Part shown: positions 26,108 to 34,732 of the stretch, one piece after another
How positions within the stretch are numbered: the stretch's first letter is position 1
Layout: each line of letters starts with the position of its first letter
DNA from: Caballeronia arvi
GTDB taxonomy: Bacteria > Pseudomonadota > Gammaproteobacteria > Burkholderiales > Burkholderiaceae
NCBI RefSeq assembly: GCF_001544695.2
Contig: NZ_FCOM02000029.1
Coordinates: 29,681-93,680 of the forward strand
Length of the DNA: 64,000 bases
Direction of reading: 5' to 3'
The notes under the pieces: model-generated
Databases searched by the model: none
What the model was told of the DNA's origin: nothing
What the model saw: only the letters and a program-made list of their open reading frames with translations
Program-made: the position numbers and the translations under genes

Positions 26108-27424
26108 ATGGCCAGCACCGCCAACCCGGCGCCTCGCCCCGCCGCGGGCGCCAATTCCGCCTTCGAAGAGGCCACATACCGCAAGGTCGTGTGGCGGCTC
26201 GCGCCGCTTCTGCTGATCTGCTATATCGTCGCGTATCTCGATCGCGTGAACGTCGGCTTCGCCAAGTTGCAGATGGCCGCCGACCTGCAGTTGTCCGACA
26301 CCGTGTATGGCTTCGGCGCGGGCATCTTCTTCTTCGGCTATTTCATCTTCGAGATTCCGAGCAACATCATCCTGCATCGCGTCGGCGCGCGCGTGTGGAT
26401 CGCGCGGATCATGATCACGTGGGGCATCATTTCTGCGCTCACCATGTTCATCTCGACGCCGACGATGTTCTACGTGATGCGCTTTCTGCTCGGCGCGGCG
26501 GAAGCGGGTTTCTTCCCCGGCATCATTCTTTATCTGACGTACTGGTTTCCGGCGCGGCGGCGCGCGCGCATCACGACGCTGTTCATGACCGCCATCGCGT
26601 TGTCGGGTTTGATTGGTGGGCCGATCAGCGGCTGGATCATGGACGCCTTCCACATGAAGAACGGCTGGCACGGCTGGCAATGGCTGCTGCTGCTCGAAGG
26701 CATTCCGTCGATCATCGTCGGTATCGTTGTGTTTATGAAGCTCGATGACCGCATCGCGAAGGCGAAGTGGCTCACCACGGAAGAACGTGAACTGCTCGAG
26801 CGCAACATCGCGGCGGATAACGTCGCGAAGGAAGATCATTCGATCGGCAAGATCTTGTCGAGCCCGAAGGTATGGCTGATGAGCCTGATTTACTTCTCGT
26901 TCGTGATGGGTCTGTACGGCGTGAGCTTCTGGCTGCCGACGATCATCAAGTCGATGGGTGTTTCCAATGCGCTGCATGTGGGTCTGTTGTCGGCGATTCC
27001 GTATGGCGCGGCGGTGATCGGCATGCTTTACGCGGCGCGCAGCGCGGATCGCAGCGGCGAGCGACGCTGGCATATTGCGATTCCGGCTTTCCTGGGCGCG
27101 ATTGGGCTCGTGTTGTCGGTGATCTGGGCGTCCAACACGACACTTGCGATGCTCGGGCTCACGCTTGCGACGATGGGCATTCTCACGACGCTGCCTTTGT
27201 TCTGGAGCCTTCCGACGGCATTTCTCGCCGGGACCGGCGCGGCGGCGGGTATCGCGATGATCAACTCGCTTGGGAATCTTGCTGGTTTCCTGAGTCCCTA
27301 TCTTGTGGGGTGGCTGAAGCAGGCAACTGCTTCCAATTCCAGTGGGATGTATATGCTCGCTGGTTTTCTCGTGCTTGGTGCTTTGCTCGTGTTGAGCGTG
27401 CCGGCGCGGATGGTTAATCGTTAG
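26108..27424 (+). CDS. MFS transporter, anion:cation symporter family
   Basis: A 438-residue inner-membrane carrier with 12 predicted helices. ACS-family marks are visible: LLICYIVAYLDRVNVGFAKLQM in helix 1, FGAGIFFFGYFIFEIPSNIILHRVGAR between helices 2 and 3, and FLLGAAEAGFFPGIILYLTYWFP in helix 4. Relatives import organic anions such as phthalate, tartrate or hexuronates with protons. The start has AGAGGAGAC upstream. Odd: the last 60 sense codons contain 23 ending in T and one ending in A, against strong G/C ending elsewhere; the repeat element begins 35 bp after the stop. Confidence 0.9.
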   Translation: MASTANPAPRPAAGANSAFEEATYRKVVWRLAPLLLICYIVAYLDRVNVGFAKLQMAADLQLSDTVYGFGAGIFFFGYFIFEIPSNIILHRVGARVWIARIMITWGIISALTMFISTPTMFYVMRFLLGAAEAGFFPGIILYLTYWFPARRRARITTLFMTAIALSGLIGGPISGWIMDAFHMKNGWHGWQWLLLLEGIPSIIVGIVVFMKLDDRIAKAKWLTTEERELLERNIAADNVAKEDHSIGKILSSPKVWLMSLIYFSFVMGLYGVSFWLPTIIKSMGVSNALHVGLLSAIPYGAAVIGMLYAARSADRSGERRWHIAIPAFLGAIGLVLSVIWASNTTLAMLGLTLATMGILTTLPLFWSLPTAFLAGTGAAAGIAMINSLGNLAGFLSPYLVGWLKQATASNSSGMYMLAGFLVLGALLVLSVPARMVNR

Positions 27425-27459
27425 TTGTTTCTTTTGGGGCGGTGCTCTTGGCTTTTTCG

Positions 27460-28081
27460 TGGAATCCTGATTTCGCGTCGGTCTATTGGCATTGCCCCTC
27501 CCCGGGGCGGGGGTAACTTTCTTTGCTGCTGCAAAGAAAGTCACCAAAGAAAGCAGCTTTCCCCAGCCTAAGCACTTCATACCGGCCGCGGCACAGGCGA
27601 TCGACCTAATGGCCCCCAGAGTAGCGAGTGCCCTCGTAGGCCTAACCGGGCTTGGATCGCGCACGGTCTGACACATCGCACCGCATAACATGCTGGTCCA
27701 GCACCAGATAGCTCCGGCCCGCTTCGCGGCCGACCGGTCAATCGGGTTTGCGTGCGCTCTACTCACTGCACTTGTGATCAGTTGGTTTCCCTTGCATACC
27801 CGGCGGCAGCGCGTAGCGCTGTGCCGAAGCCATTTCGTGCTGAACCGGTGCCCTTTGCGTTATGGCTTATCAGACCGTGCGCGGTCCACGCCCGATGAGA
27901 CCTGCGAGAACACTCGCTACTCCGGGTTCCATTCAGTCAATCGCCTGTGCCGCGGCCGGCGTGAAGTGCTTAGGCTGGGGAAAGCTGCTTTCTTTGGTGA
28001 CTTTCTTTGCAGCAGCAAAGAAAGTTACCCCCGCCCCGGGGAGGGGCAACGCTAGTAGACCACCGCGAAAACAGGATTCCA
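27460..28081 (+). repeat. Palindromic repeat element, copy A (about 620 bp)
   Basis: Bounded by TGGAATCCTG on the left and CAGGATTCCA on the right, a perfect 10-bp terminal inverted repeat. Each arm of about 230 bp carries CCCCTCCCCGGGGCGGGG, a hairpin with stem AACTTTCTTTGC around TGCT/AGCA, and GCAGCTTTCCCCAGCCTAAG, in inverted order in the two arms. The centre (about 27690-27860) is less symmetric. The whole element matches 33361-33978 in inverted orientation. It carries no transposase; short open frames in it look accidental. It separates the MFS gene from urtA. It may be a non-autonomous mobile element or a large REP-like family. Confidence 0.88.
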
Positions 28082-28207
28082 TATAAGCACACACGCACCG
28101 CAACGATGCACTCAAGGCCACATCTGCACCAAAACCCCGCCGCGCAGCGAACACAAAAAAACCAAAAACCACCACGAAACCCGCACGGCCAGTGCATTCC
28201 ACCCCAA

Positions 28208-28224
28208 CTGGCATACCCCTTGCA
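28208..28224 (+). promoter_or_regulatory. Sigma-54 (-24/-12) promoter of urtA
   Basis: CTGGCATACCCCTTGCA matches the consensus YTGGCAC-N5-TTGCW with one change; GG (28210-28211) and GC (28222-28223) are exactly 10 bases apart. Transcription should begin near 28235, 45 bp before the urtA ATG. Two TGCAC half-sites in the same orientation at 28107 and 28125 might be NtrC contacts but are not full dyads. Confidence 0.65.
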
Positions 28225-28279
28225 AAACGAACCGGGCAATTTGCTCAAACAAACCAAATCGGCAAGGGGAACCCAAAAA

Positions 28280-29587
28280 ATGAAACGACGCAGTCTGCTG
28301 AAGTTCGGCTCCATGTCGAGCGCGCTGGCCCTCGCAGGCCAGCTTCCGATCACGAAAGCCCACGCCGCCGATACCGGTCCGATCAAGGTCGGCATCCTGC
28401 ATTCGCTCTCAGGCACGATGGCGATCTCCGAGACCTCGCTGAAAGACACGGCGCTCATGACCATCGCCGATATCAACAAGAACGGCGGCGTGATGGGCCG
28501 CCAGATTCAACCCGTCGTCGTCGATCCGGCTTCAAACTGGCCGCTCTTCGCCGAGAAAGCCCGCCAGCTTCTCACGCAGGACAAGTGCGCAGTCGTGTTC
28601 GGCTGCTGGACGTCGGTGTCGCGCAAGTCGGTGCTGCCCGTCTTCGAAGAGCTCAACGGCCTACTCTTCTATCCCGTGCAATACGAAGGCGAAGAGATGT
28701 CGCGCAACGTGTTCTATACGGGCGCGGCGCCCAATCAGCAGGCGATTCCCGCCGTCGAATATCTGATGGGCGCGGAAGGCGGCAACGCCAAGCGCTTCTT
28801 CCTGCTCGGCACCGACTACGTGTATCCGCGCACGACCAACAAGATCCTGCGCGCGTTCCTCCATTCGAAGGGCGTCAAGGATGCAGATATTCAGGAGGTC
28901 TATACACCGTTCGGACACAGTGACTATCAGACCATCGTCGCGAACATCAAGACCTTTTCCCAAGGGGGAAAGACGACCGTCATCTCTACGATCAACGGCG
29001 ATTCCAACGTACCGTTCTACAAGGAACTCGGCAACCAGGGCCTGAAAGCGACCGACGTACCCGTTGTCGCGTTCTCGGTCGGCGAGGAAGAACTGCGCGG
29101 CATCGATACGAAACCGCTTGTCGGGCACCTCGCCGCATGGAACTACTTCATGTCGGTGAAGAACACGAACAACTCCAAGTTCGAGAAGGAATTCTTCGCG
29201 TACGCGAAGGCGCAGAACCTGCCCGGCGGCGACAAGCGTGTCACCAACGATCCGATGGAAGCAACCTTCGTCGGCATCCACATGTGGAAGCAGGCCGTCG
29301 AAAAGGCGAAGAGCGCCGACGTCGACAAGGTGCGCACCGCGATGCTCGGCCAGACCTTCGCAGCGCCCTCGGGCTTCACGCTGACGATGGACGGCAACCA
29401 TCATCTGCACAAGCCGGTGATGATCGGCGAGATTCGCGGCGACGGCCAGTTCAACGTCGTGTGGAAAACGAAGACCGCGATTCGCGCGCAGCCGTGGAGT
29501 CCGTATATCGCGGGCAATCAGGGCAAGCCGGATGTGGTCACTTCGATTCCCGCGTTTCTGCGCCGTCAGCGCGTGCGCGTGGCCTGA
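28280..29587 (+). CDS. urtA: Urea ABC transporter substrate-binding protein
   Basis: A 435-residue periplasmic binding protein for urea, of the amide/branched-chain amino-acid type. The signal peptide has a twin-arginine-like motif (MKRRSLLKFG) and a cleavage site after KAHA, so Tat export is possible. Family-typical stretches follow: IKVGILHSLSGTMAISE, FGCWTSVSRKSVLPVFEE, LLFYPVQYEGEE and FLLGTDYVYPRTTN. ATG 28280 has AAGGGGA upstream; the frame is open into the repeat element but that part is noncoding. First gene of urtABCD, behind a sigma-54 promoter. Confidence 0.95.
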   Translation: MKRRSLLKFGSMSSALALAGQLPITKAHAADTGPIKVGILHSLSGTMAISETSLKDTALMTIADINKNGGVMGRQIQPVVVDPASNWPLFAEKARQLLTQDKCAVVFGCWTSVSRKSVLPVFEELNGLLFYPVQYEGEEMSRNVFYTGAAPNQQAIPAVEYLMGAEGGNAKRFFLLGTDYVYPRTTNKILRAFLHSKGVKDADIQEVYTPFGHSDYQTIVANIKTFSQGGKTTVISTINGDSNVPFYKELGNQGLKATDVPVVAFSVGEEELRGIDTKPLVGHLAAWNYFMSVKNTNNSKFEKEFFAYAKAQNLPGGDKRVTNDPMEATFVGIHMWKQAVEKAKSADVDKVRTAMLGQTFAAPSGFTLTMDGNHHLHKPVMIGEIRGDGQFNVVWKTKTAIRAQPWSPYIAGNQGKPDVVTSIPAFLRRQRVRVA

Positions 29588-29664
29588 CGCATCGATGCCC
29601 TGAAGTCATGGCCGCGCGCCGATCGATGACGCGCGGCCGTTCGAGTCATACAAGAAAGGCCACC

Positions 29665-31269
29665 ATGACCGGTTCCTTCGTGCGCGTTCTGCTCGCGCTA
29701 TGCATTGCGCTGATGTCGCTCGCGGCGCACGCGCTCACCCGCGACGATCTCGCCCCGCTCGCCGGCGATGATTTCGAAGCGAAGTCCGCAGCCATCGACA
29801 AGCTCATCGCCAATGCCGACGCATCTTCGATCGCCGTGCTCAATGCCTTGGCCGATGGCTCGCTCGTCGCAACCGACGATGGCCAAGTCACCATCCAAAC
29901 CGATGAAGGCAACAAGGACCCGGTGACCGGCAAGACCGTCGAAGCGCCGGATGCGCAGCCGATCACCCTCTCCAACATCCTGCGCACGAAAGTGGCGGGT
30001 GCGTTGTCGGGCCTGCAACTCGCATCGACCGATATCGCGAAACGTCGCGAAGCGATCACGGCGCTGCTGAAGAACCCGGACGCATCGATGAAACCGATGA
30101 TCGATCGCGCCCGCGCCATCGAACGCGATCCCGATTTGAAGAAGCGCCTGGACACGCTCTGGGCGATGACCGCGCTGCACGATCCCGACGTGAACAAGCG
30201 CCTCGAAGCCGCGCAACTGGTCGCCGCGCGGCATGATCTCGACATGTACGAACTGCTGCGCCCGATCGTCGCGAAGCATGCCGATGGCGCGTTCAACGAG
30301 CCCGACGCGCGCGTGCGCAGCGCGGCGCAGGAAGGCCTCTACGCGCTCGACTCGCTTCAGCGCCGCAGCGAAATCTTCGGGACGATCTTCGCGGGCCTGT
30401 CGCTCGGCAGCGTGCTGCTGCTCGCCGCGCTCGGCCTTGCGATCACGTACGGACTGATCGGCGTCATCAACATGGCGCACGGCGAGTTTCTGATGATCGG
30501 CGCCTATGCGACTTATGTCGTGCAGAACCTCGTGCAGCATTACGCGCCCGCCGCGTTCGACTGGTATCCGCTCTTCGCGGTGCCCGCCTCGTTCGTCGCG
30601 GCGGCGCTCGTCGGCATCGTGCTGGAGCGGCTCGTATTGAAGCATCTCTATGGAAGTCCGCTCGAAACGCTGCTGACGACCTTCGGCGTCAGCCTGATCC
30701 TCATTCAGGCGACGCGCACGCTCTTCGGCGCGCAGAACGTGCAGGTGACGAATCCTTCATGGATGAGCGGCGGCGTCGCGGTAATGCAGAACCTCATCCT
30801 GCCGTACAACCGTTTGACGATCCTCGCGTTCTCGCTTGCCGTCGTCGCGATCGCGTGGGGCGTGCTCACGAAGACGCGTCTCGGCCTCTTCGTGCGCGCG
30901 GTGACGCAGAATCGACGCATGGCCGCGTGCGTCGGCGTGAAGACGGCGCGCGTCGATTCGTACGCGTTCGCGTTCGGCGCGGGCATCGCGGGGCTGGGCG
31001 GCTGCGCGCTTTCGCAGATCGGCAATGTCGGGCCGGACCTCGGGCAGAGCTACATCATCGATTCGTTCATGGCGGTCGTGCTGGGCGGCGTCGGCCAGCT
31101 TGCGGGCACGGTAATCGGCGGCTTCGGGCTCGGGCTCGTCAGCAAGGCCGTCGAGCCGTTCTGGGGCGCGGTGCTCGCGAAGATCGCGGTGCTCGTGCTG
31201 ATCGTGCTGTTCATCCAGAAGCGTCCGCAGGGCATGTTCGCCTTGAAGGGCCGCAGCGCGGAGGCCTGA
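29665..31269 (+). CDS. urtB: Urea ABC transporter permease
   Basis: A 534-residue LivH-type permease. UrtB proteins carry an extra N-terminal exported region, seen here: signal peptide 1-24 (ending SLAAHA) and about 200 residues of helical repeats (TLWAMTALHDPDVNKRLEAAQL). The membrane part begins near residue 250 (EIFGTIFAGLSLGSVLLLAALGLAITYGL, then GVINMAHGEFLMIGAY). It forms the channel with UrtC. ATG 29665 (MTGSFVRVLL) has AAGAAAGG upstream, 77 bp after urtA. Confidence 0.95.
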   Translation: MTGSFVRVLLALCIALMSLAAHALTRDDLAPLAGDDFEAKSAAIDKLIANADASSIAVLNALADGSLVATDDGQVTIQTDEGNKDPVTGKTVEAPDAQPITLSNILRTKVAGALSGLQLASTDIAKRREAITALLKNPDASMKPMIDRARAIERDPDLKKRLDTLWAMTALHDPDVNKRLEAAQLVAARHDLDMYELLRPIVAKHADGAFNEPDARVRSAAQEGLYALDSLQRRSEIFGTIFAGLSLGSVLLLAALGLAITYGLIGVINMAHGEFLMIGAYATYVVQNLVQHYAPAAFDWYPLFAVPASFVAAALVGIVLERLVLKHLYGSPLETLLTTFGVSLILIQATRTLFGAQNVQVTNPSWMSGGVAVMQNLILPYNRLTILAFSLAVVAIAWGVLTKTRLGLFVRAVTQNRRMAACVGVKTARVDSYAFAFGAGIAGLGGCALSQIGNVGPDLGQSYIIDSFMAVVLGGVGQLAGTVIGGFGLGLVSKAVEPFWGAVLAKIAVLVLIVLFIQKRPQGMFALKGRSAEA

Positions 31270-31272
31270 GTC

Positions 31273-32466
31273 ATGACCGCATCGACCAATTTCCCCGCGA
31301 ATCTCGACGTCACGCCGCAACCCGATGCCAGCGCCGCGCGCGCCGGCTTCGCGCTCGGGCTTCCACCGCGCGCCGCGTTGCTGCCGCGCAATGGCTGGAT
31401 CGCGCTGATCGCGCTCGTCATCGCGATGGGCGTCTTCGTGCCGATATCGGCGCTCGTGTTGCCCGAGACGAGCACGTTCCATCTGTCCGCGTACGCGATG
31501 ACGCTCACCGCCAAGCTCATGTGCTACGCGATCGGCGCGCTCGCGCTCGATCTCGTGTGGGGTTACTGTGGCATCCTAAGTTTAGGTCACGCGCTTTTCT
31601 TCGCGCTCGGCGGCTATGCGATGGGCATGTACCTGATGCGTTCGATCGGCCGCGAGGGCGTGTACAAGAGCGATCTGCCCGACTTCATGGTGTTTCTCGA
31701 CTGGCATGCGCTGCCGTGGTATTGGCAAGGCACGGAGCATCTCTGGTATGCGCTGCTGCTCGTCGTGCTCGTGCCTGGCGTGCTCGCGTGGGTGTTCGGC
31801 TTCTTCACGTTTCGCTCGCGCGTGAAGGGCGTGTATCTGTCGATCATCACGCAGGCGATGACCTTCGCCGCGATGCTGCTTTTCTATCGCAACGAAACCG
31901 GCTTCGGCGGCAACAACGGCTTCACGGATTTCAAGCGTATCGCGGGCTTTTCCGTCACGCATCCGGGCACGCGCACCGCCCTCTTCCTCATTACGTTCGC
32001 GGTGCTCGTGCTCGCGTTTCTCGCGGCGCGCGGGATCGTCACGTCGAAACTCGGGCGCGTCGTCACCGGCGTGCGCGATGGCGAGGCGCGGCTCATGTTC
32101 CTCGGCTACAGCCCGCTCGCGTACAAGCTCTTCATCTGGACGGTGTCGGCTGTGCTGTGCGGCATCGCAGGTGCGTTGTACGTGCCGCAGGTCGGCATCA
32201 TCAATCCGGGCGAGATGTCGCCGGCGAACTCGATCGAAATGGCGATCTGGGTCGCTGTCGGCGGACGCGGCACGCTGATCGGGCCGATCCTCGGCGCGTT
32301 CGCCGTAAACGGCGCGAAGAGCTTTTTCACCGCGTATTTCGCGGAGTACTGGCTGTTCTTCCTCGGCCTCATCTTCACGCTGGTGCCCTTGCTTTTGCCG
32401 AACGGCATCATGGGACTCATCGATCTCGCGCGCCGCGGGAAGGCTTATGGAGACGCAGCGGAATGA
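31273..32466 (+). CDS. urtC: Urea ABC transporter permease
   Basis: A 397-residue LivM-type permease with about ten membrane segments, partner of UrtB. Typical stretches: LDLVWGYCGILSLGHALFFALGGYAMGMYL and the late ANSIEMAIWVAVGGRGTLIGPILGAFAVNGAKS loop that contacts the ATPases. It starts 3 bases after urtB and its stop overlaps the urtD start by 4 bases (ATGA), so the genes are translationally coupled. Confidence 0.95.
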   Translation: MTASTNFPANLDVTPQPDASAARAGFALGLPPRAALLPRNGWIALIALVIAMGVFVPISALVLPETSTFHLSAYAMTLTAKLMCYAIGALALDLVWGYCGILSLGHALFFALGGYAMGMYLMRSIGREGVYKSDLPDFMVFLDWHALPWYWQGTEHLWYALLLVVLVPGVLAWVFGFFTFRSRVKGVYLSIITQAMTFAAMLLFYRNETGFGGNNGFTDFKRIAGFSVTHPGTRTALFLITFAVLVLAFLAARGIVTSKLGRVVTGVRDGEARLMFLGYSPLAYKLFIWTVSAVLCGIAGALYVPQVGIINPGEMSPANSIEMAIWVAVGGRGTLIGPILGAFAVNGAKSFFTAYFAEYWLFFLGLIFTLVPLLLPNGIMGLIDLARRGKAYGDAAE

Positions 32467-33332
32467 CTGCACACAACGCATTGATCGTCGATCTGCCGCC
32501 GCTTCCGCCTCTTGAAGAGCATCTCAATCTCAACGGCGTTGCGGGCCTGGGCCATGTGCTTGCGCCTGGCGAGATCGATGTATCGCACGGTGCGATTCTC
32601 TATCTCGAGGACGTGACCGTGAGCTTCGATGGCTTTCGCGCGTTGAACGCGCTCACGCTTTCCATCGACGTGGGCGAGCTGCGCTGCGTGATCGGCCCGA
32701 ACGGCGCGGGCAAGACCACGATGATGGACGTCATCACCGGCAAGACGCGGCCCGATGCAGGCCGCGTGTTTCTCGGGCAGACGCTGGATCTCACGCGCAT
32801 GTCGGAGCCGGTGATAGCGCGCACGGGCATCGGACGGAAGTTTCAGAAGCCGACGGTGTTCGAGAATCATCCGGTGTGGGAGAACCTCGAGCTCGCGATG
32901 AAGACCGACAAGCGCTGGTTTGCGTCGTTACGTGCACGGCTGGATGCGCAGGCGCAGGCGCGCATCGAGGAAACATTGGAGTTGATTCGCCTGCAGCATC
33001 AGGCGACGCGGCTTGCGGGGGAGTTGTCGCATGGACAGAAGCAGCGGCTGGAGATCGGCATGTTGTTGATGCAGCAACCTGCGTTGTTGTTGCTCGATGA
33101 GCCTGCTGCCGGTATGACGGATCACGAGACGATGGAACTCGCCGATCTTCTCAACAAGCTGCGCGGGTCGTGTTCGATGATGGTTGTGGAGCATGATATG
33201 GAGTTTGTTGCTGCTCTCGCCGGGGCTTCCGGGAAGGTTACCGTGATGGCCGAGGGTCGGGTGCTTGCTGAAGGCTCGCTTGATGAGGTCAAACGGGATG
33301 ACGCTGTTATTGAGTCTTATCTGGGGCGGTGA
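32463..33332 (+). CDS. urtD: Urea ABC transporter ATP-binding protein
   Basis: A 289-residue LivG-type ATPase. Walker A GPNGAGKTT, the signature LSHGQKQRLE and Walker B ALLLLDEPAAGMT are intact, with the switch His in VVEHDMEF. The start overlaps urtC by 4 bases. Odd: among its last 60 sense codons, 21 end in T and 2 in A, a change in usage within one gene that grows toward repeat element B, which begins 28 bp after the stop. The protein itself looks complete. The partner ATPase gene urtE is separated from it by that element. Confidence 0.95.
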   Translation: MTAHNALIVDLPPLPPLEEHLNLNGVAGLGHVLAPGEIDVSHGAILYLEDVTVSFDGFRALNALTLSIDVGELRCVIGPNGAGKTTMMDVITGKTRPDAGRVFLGQTLDLTRMSEPVIARTGIGRKFQKPTVFENHPVWENLELAMKTDKRWFASLRARLDAQAQARIEETLELIRLQHQATRLAGELSHGQKQRLEIGMLLMQQPALLLLDEPAAGMTDHETMELADLLNKLRGSCSMMVVEHDMEFVAALAGASGKVTVMAEGRVLAEGSLDEVKRDDAVIESYLGR

Positions 33333-33360
33333 GGTTTTTGGGCGTTCGCTTCGGCTTTCG

Positions 33361-33978
33361 TGGAATCCTGCTTTCGTATTGGTTTATTAGCACTGCCCCT
33401 CCCCGGGGCGGGGGTAACTTTCTTTGCTGCTGCAAAGAAAGTTACCAAAGAAAGCAGCTTTCCCCAGCCTAAGCACTTCACACCGGCCGCGGCACAGGCG
33501 ATTGGCTGAATGGATCCCGGAGTAGCGAGTGTTCCCATTGTTGAGCCGGGCGTGGACCGCGCACGGTCTGCCGCCCGATAACGTTGAGCGTGCTGGTTCA
33601 GCACGAAATAGCTCCGGCACAGCGCTACGCGCTGCCGCGGGGTACACGAGGGAACCCAGCGGTGGGCGTAGCAATACCGGGCTCACGCAAACCCGATTGA
33701 CCCGTCGGCCGCGAAGCGGGCCGGAGCTTTCAGGTGCTGAACCAGTGTGTTATGCGGTGCGATGTGTCAGACCGTGCGCGATCCAAGCCCGGTTGGGCCT
33801 ACGAGGGCACTCGCTACTCTGGGGGCCATTAGGTCGATCGCCTGTGCCGCGGCCGGTGTGAAGCGCTCAGGCTGGGAAAAGCTGCTTTCTTTGGTGACTT
33901 TCTTTGCAGCAGCAAAGAAAGTTACCCCCGCCCCGGGGAGGGGCAACGCTAATAAACCAACACCAAATCAGGATTCCA
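33361..33978 (-). repeat. Palindromic repeat element, copy B (about 620 bp, inverted relative to copy A)
   Basis: It has the same 10-bp ends as copy A (TGGAATCCTG, CAGGATTCCA) and the same order of internal blocks when reversed: its right arm matches the left arm of A almost base for base, and its left arm matches the right arm of A. The left arm holds a perfect 15-bp hairpin, GGTAACTTTCTTTGC around TGCT. It sits between urtD and urtE inside what is normally one operon, so urtE must rely on read-through or on its own promoter. No transposase or clear target duplication was seen. Confidence 0.88.
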
Positions 33979-34009
33979 TAGAAACAAGCAAAGCAAAAAC
34001 GGAAAGCAA

Positions 34010-34702
34010 ATGCTAAACATAGAAAACCTGAACCAATACTACGGCGGCAGCCACATCCTCCGAGGAATAAACCTGACCATCCCCGAAGGGAAACTGACGG
34101 TCCTGCTAGGCCGCAACGGCGTAGGCAAGACGACACTCTTGCGCTGTCTGATGGGCGTAGTCCCAACAAAAACCGGCACAATCACCTGGCGCGGCAGCAA
34201 AATCTCCTCGCTCCCAACGCACGCCCGCGTCGCCAACGGCCTCGCCTACGTCCCACAAGGCCGCGATATCTTCCCTCGTCTCACCGTCGAAGAAAATCTG
34301 CTCGTAGGCGCAGCAAGCAAAACGGCACCAAAGAAAATCCCCGACCACATCTACGATCTCTTCCCCGTGTTGAAAGACATGAAACACCGAAGAGGCGGTG
34401 ATCTCTCCGGCGGCCAGCAACAGCAACTCGCAATCGCCCGCGCGCTGATGAGCGAGCCGCAACTGCTGATCCTCGACGAACCCACGGAAGGCATCCAGCC
34501 ATCCATCATCCGCGATATTGGTCGAACACTGAGGCAACTCGTCGACGAAATGGGCATGACGGTGCTGCTCGTCGAACAGTATTACGACTTCGCACGCGAG
34601 CTCGCGGACCACTATTGGGTGATGAGCCGCGGCGAAATCGTCGCGGGCGGCGCGGGATCGGACATGGACGCGCATGGAGTGCGCGAACTGATCGCCGTAT
34701 GA
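34010..34702 (+). CDS. urtE: Urea ABC transporter ATP-binding protein
   Basis: A 230-residue LivF-type ATPase with Walker A GRNGVGKTT, signature LSGGQQQQLAIARAL and Walker B LLILDEPTEGIQP. It pairs with UrtD to power urea uptake. The start ATG has GGAAAGC upstream, in a strongly A-rich leader. Odd: 17 of its first 60 codons end in A and one in T, the opposite skew to the end of urtD on the other side of element B; usage returns to G/C-ending codons toward the 3' end. It lies 30 bp before ureD, which links transport to urease. Confidence 0.95.
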   Translation: MLNIENLNQYYGGSHILRGINLTIPEGKLTVLLGRNGVGKTTLLRCLMGVVPTKTGTITWRGSKISSLPTHARVANGLAYVPQGRDIFPRLTVEENLLVGAASKTAPKKIPDHIYDLFPVLKDMKHRRGGDLSGGQQQQLAIARALMSEPQLLILDEPTEGIQPSIIRDIGRTLRQLVDEMGMTVLLVEQYYDFARELADHYWVMSRGEIVAGGAGSDMDAHGVRELIAV

Positions 34703-34732
34703 TGACGGCTTGCCATCGATCGCAATCCATTC

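Noticed and set aside
27486..28086. Short open frames in both repeat elements, with shared peptides such as VTFFAAAKKVTKES
   Set aside because: The peptide is a by-product of the conserved hairpin block, appears on both strands and in all arms, and lacks a ribosome site. I treat it as noncoding.
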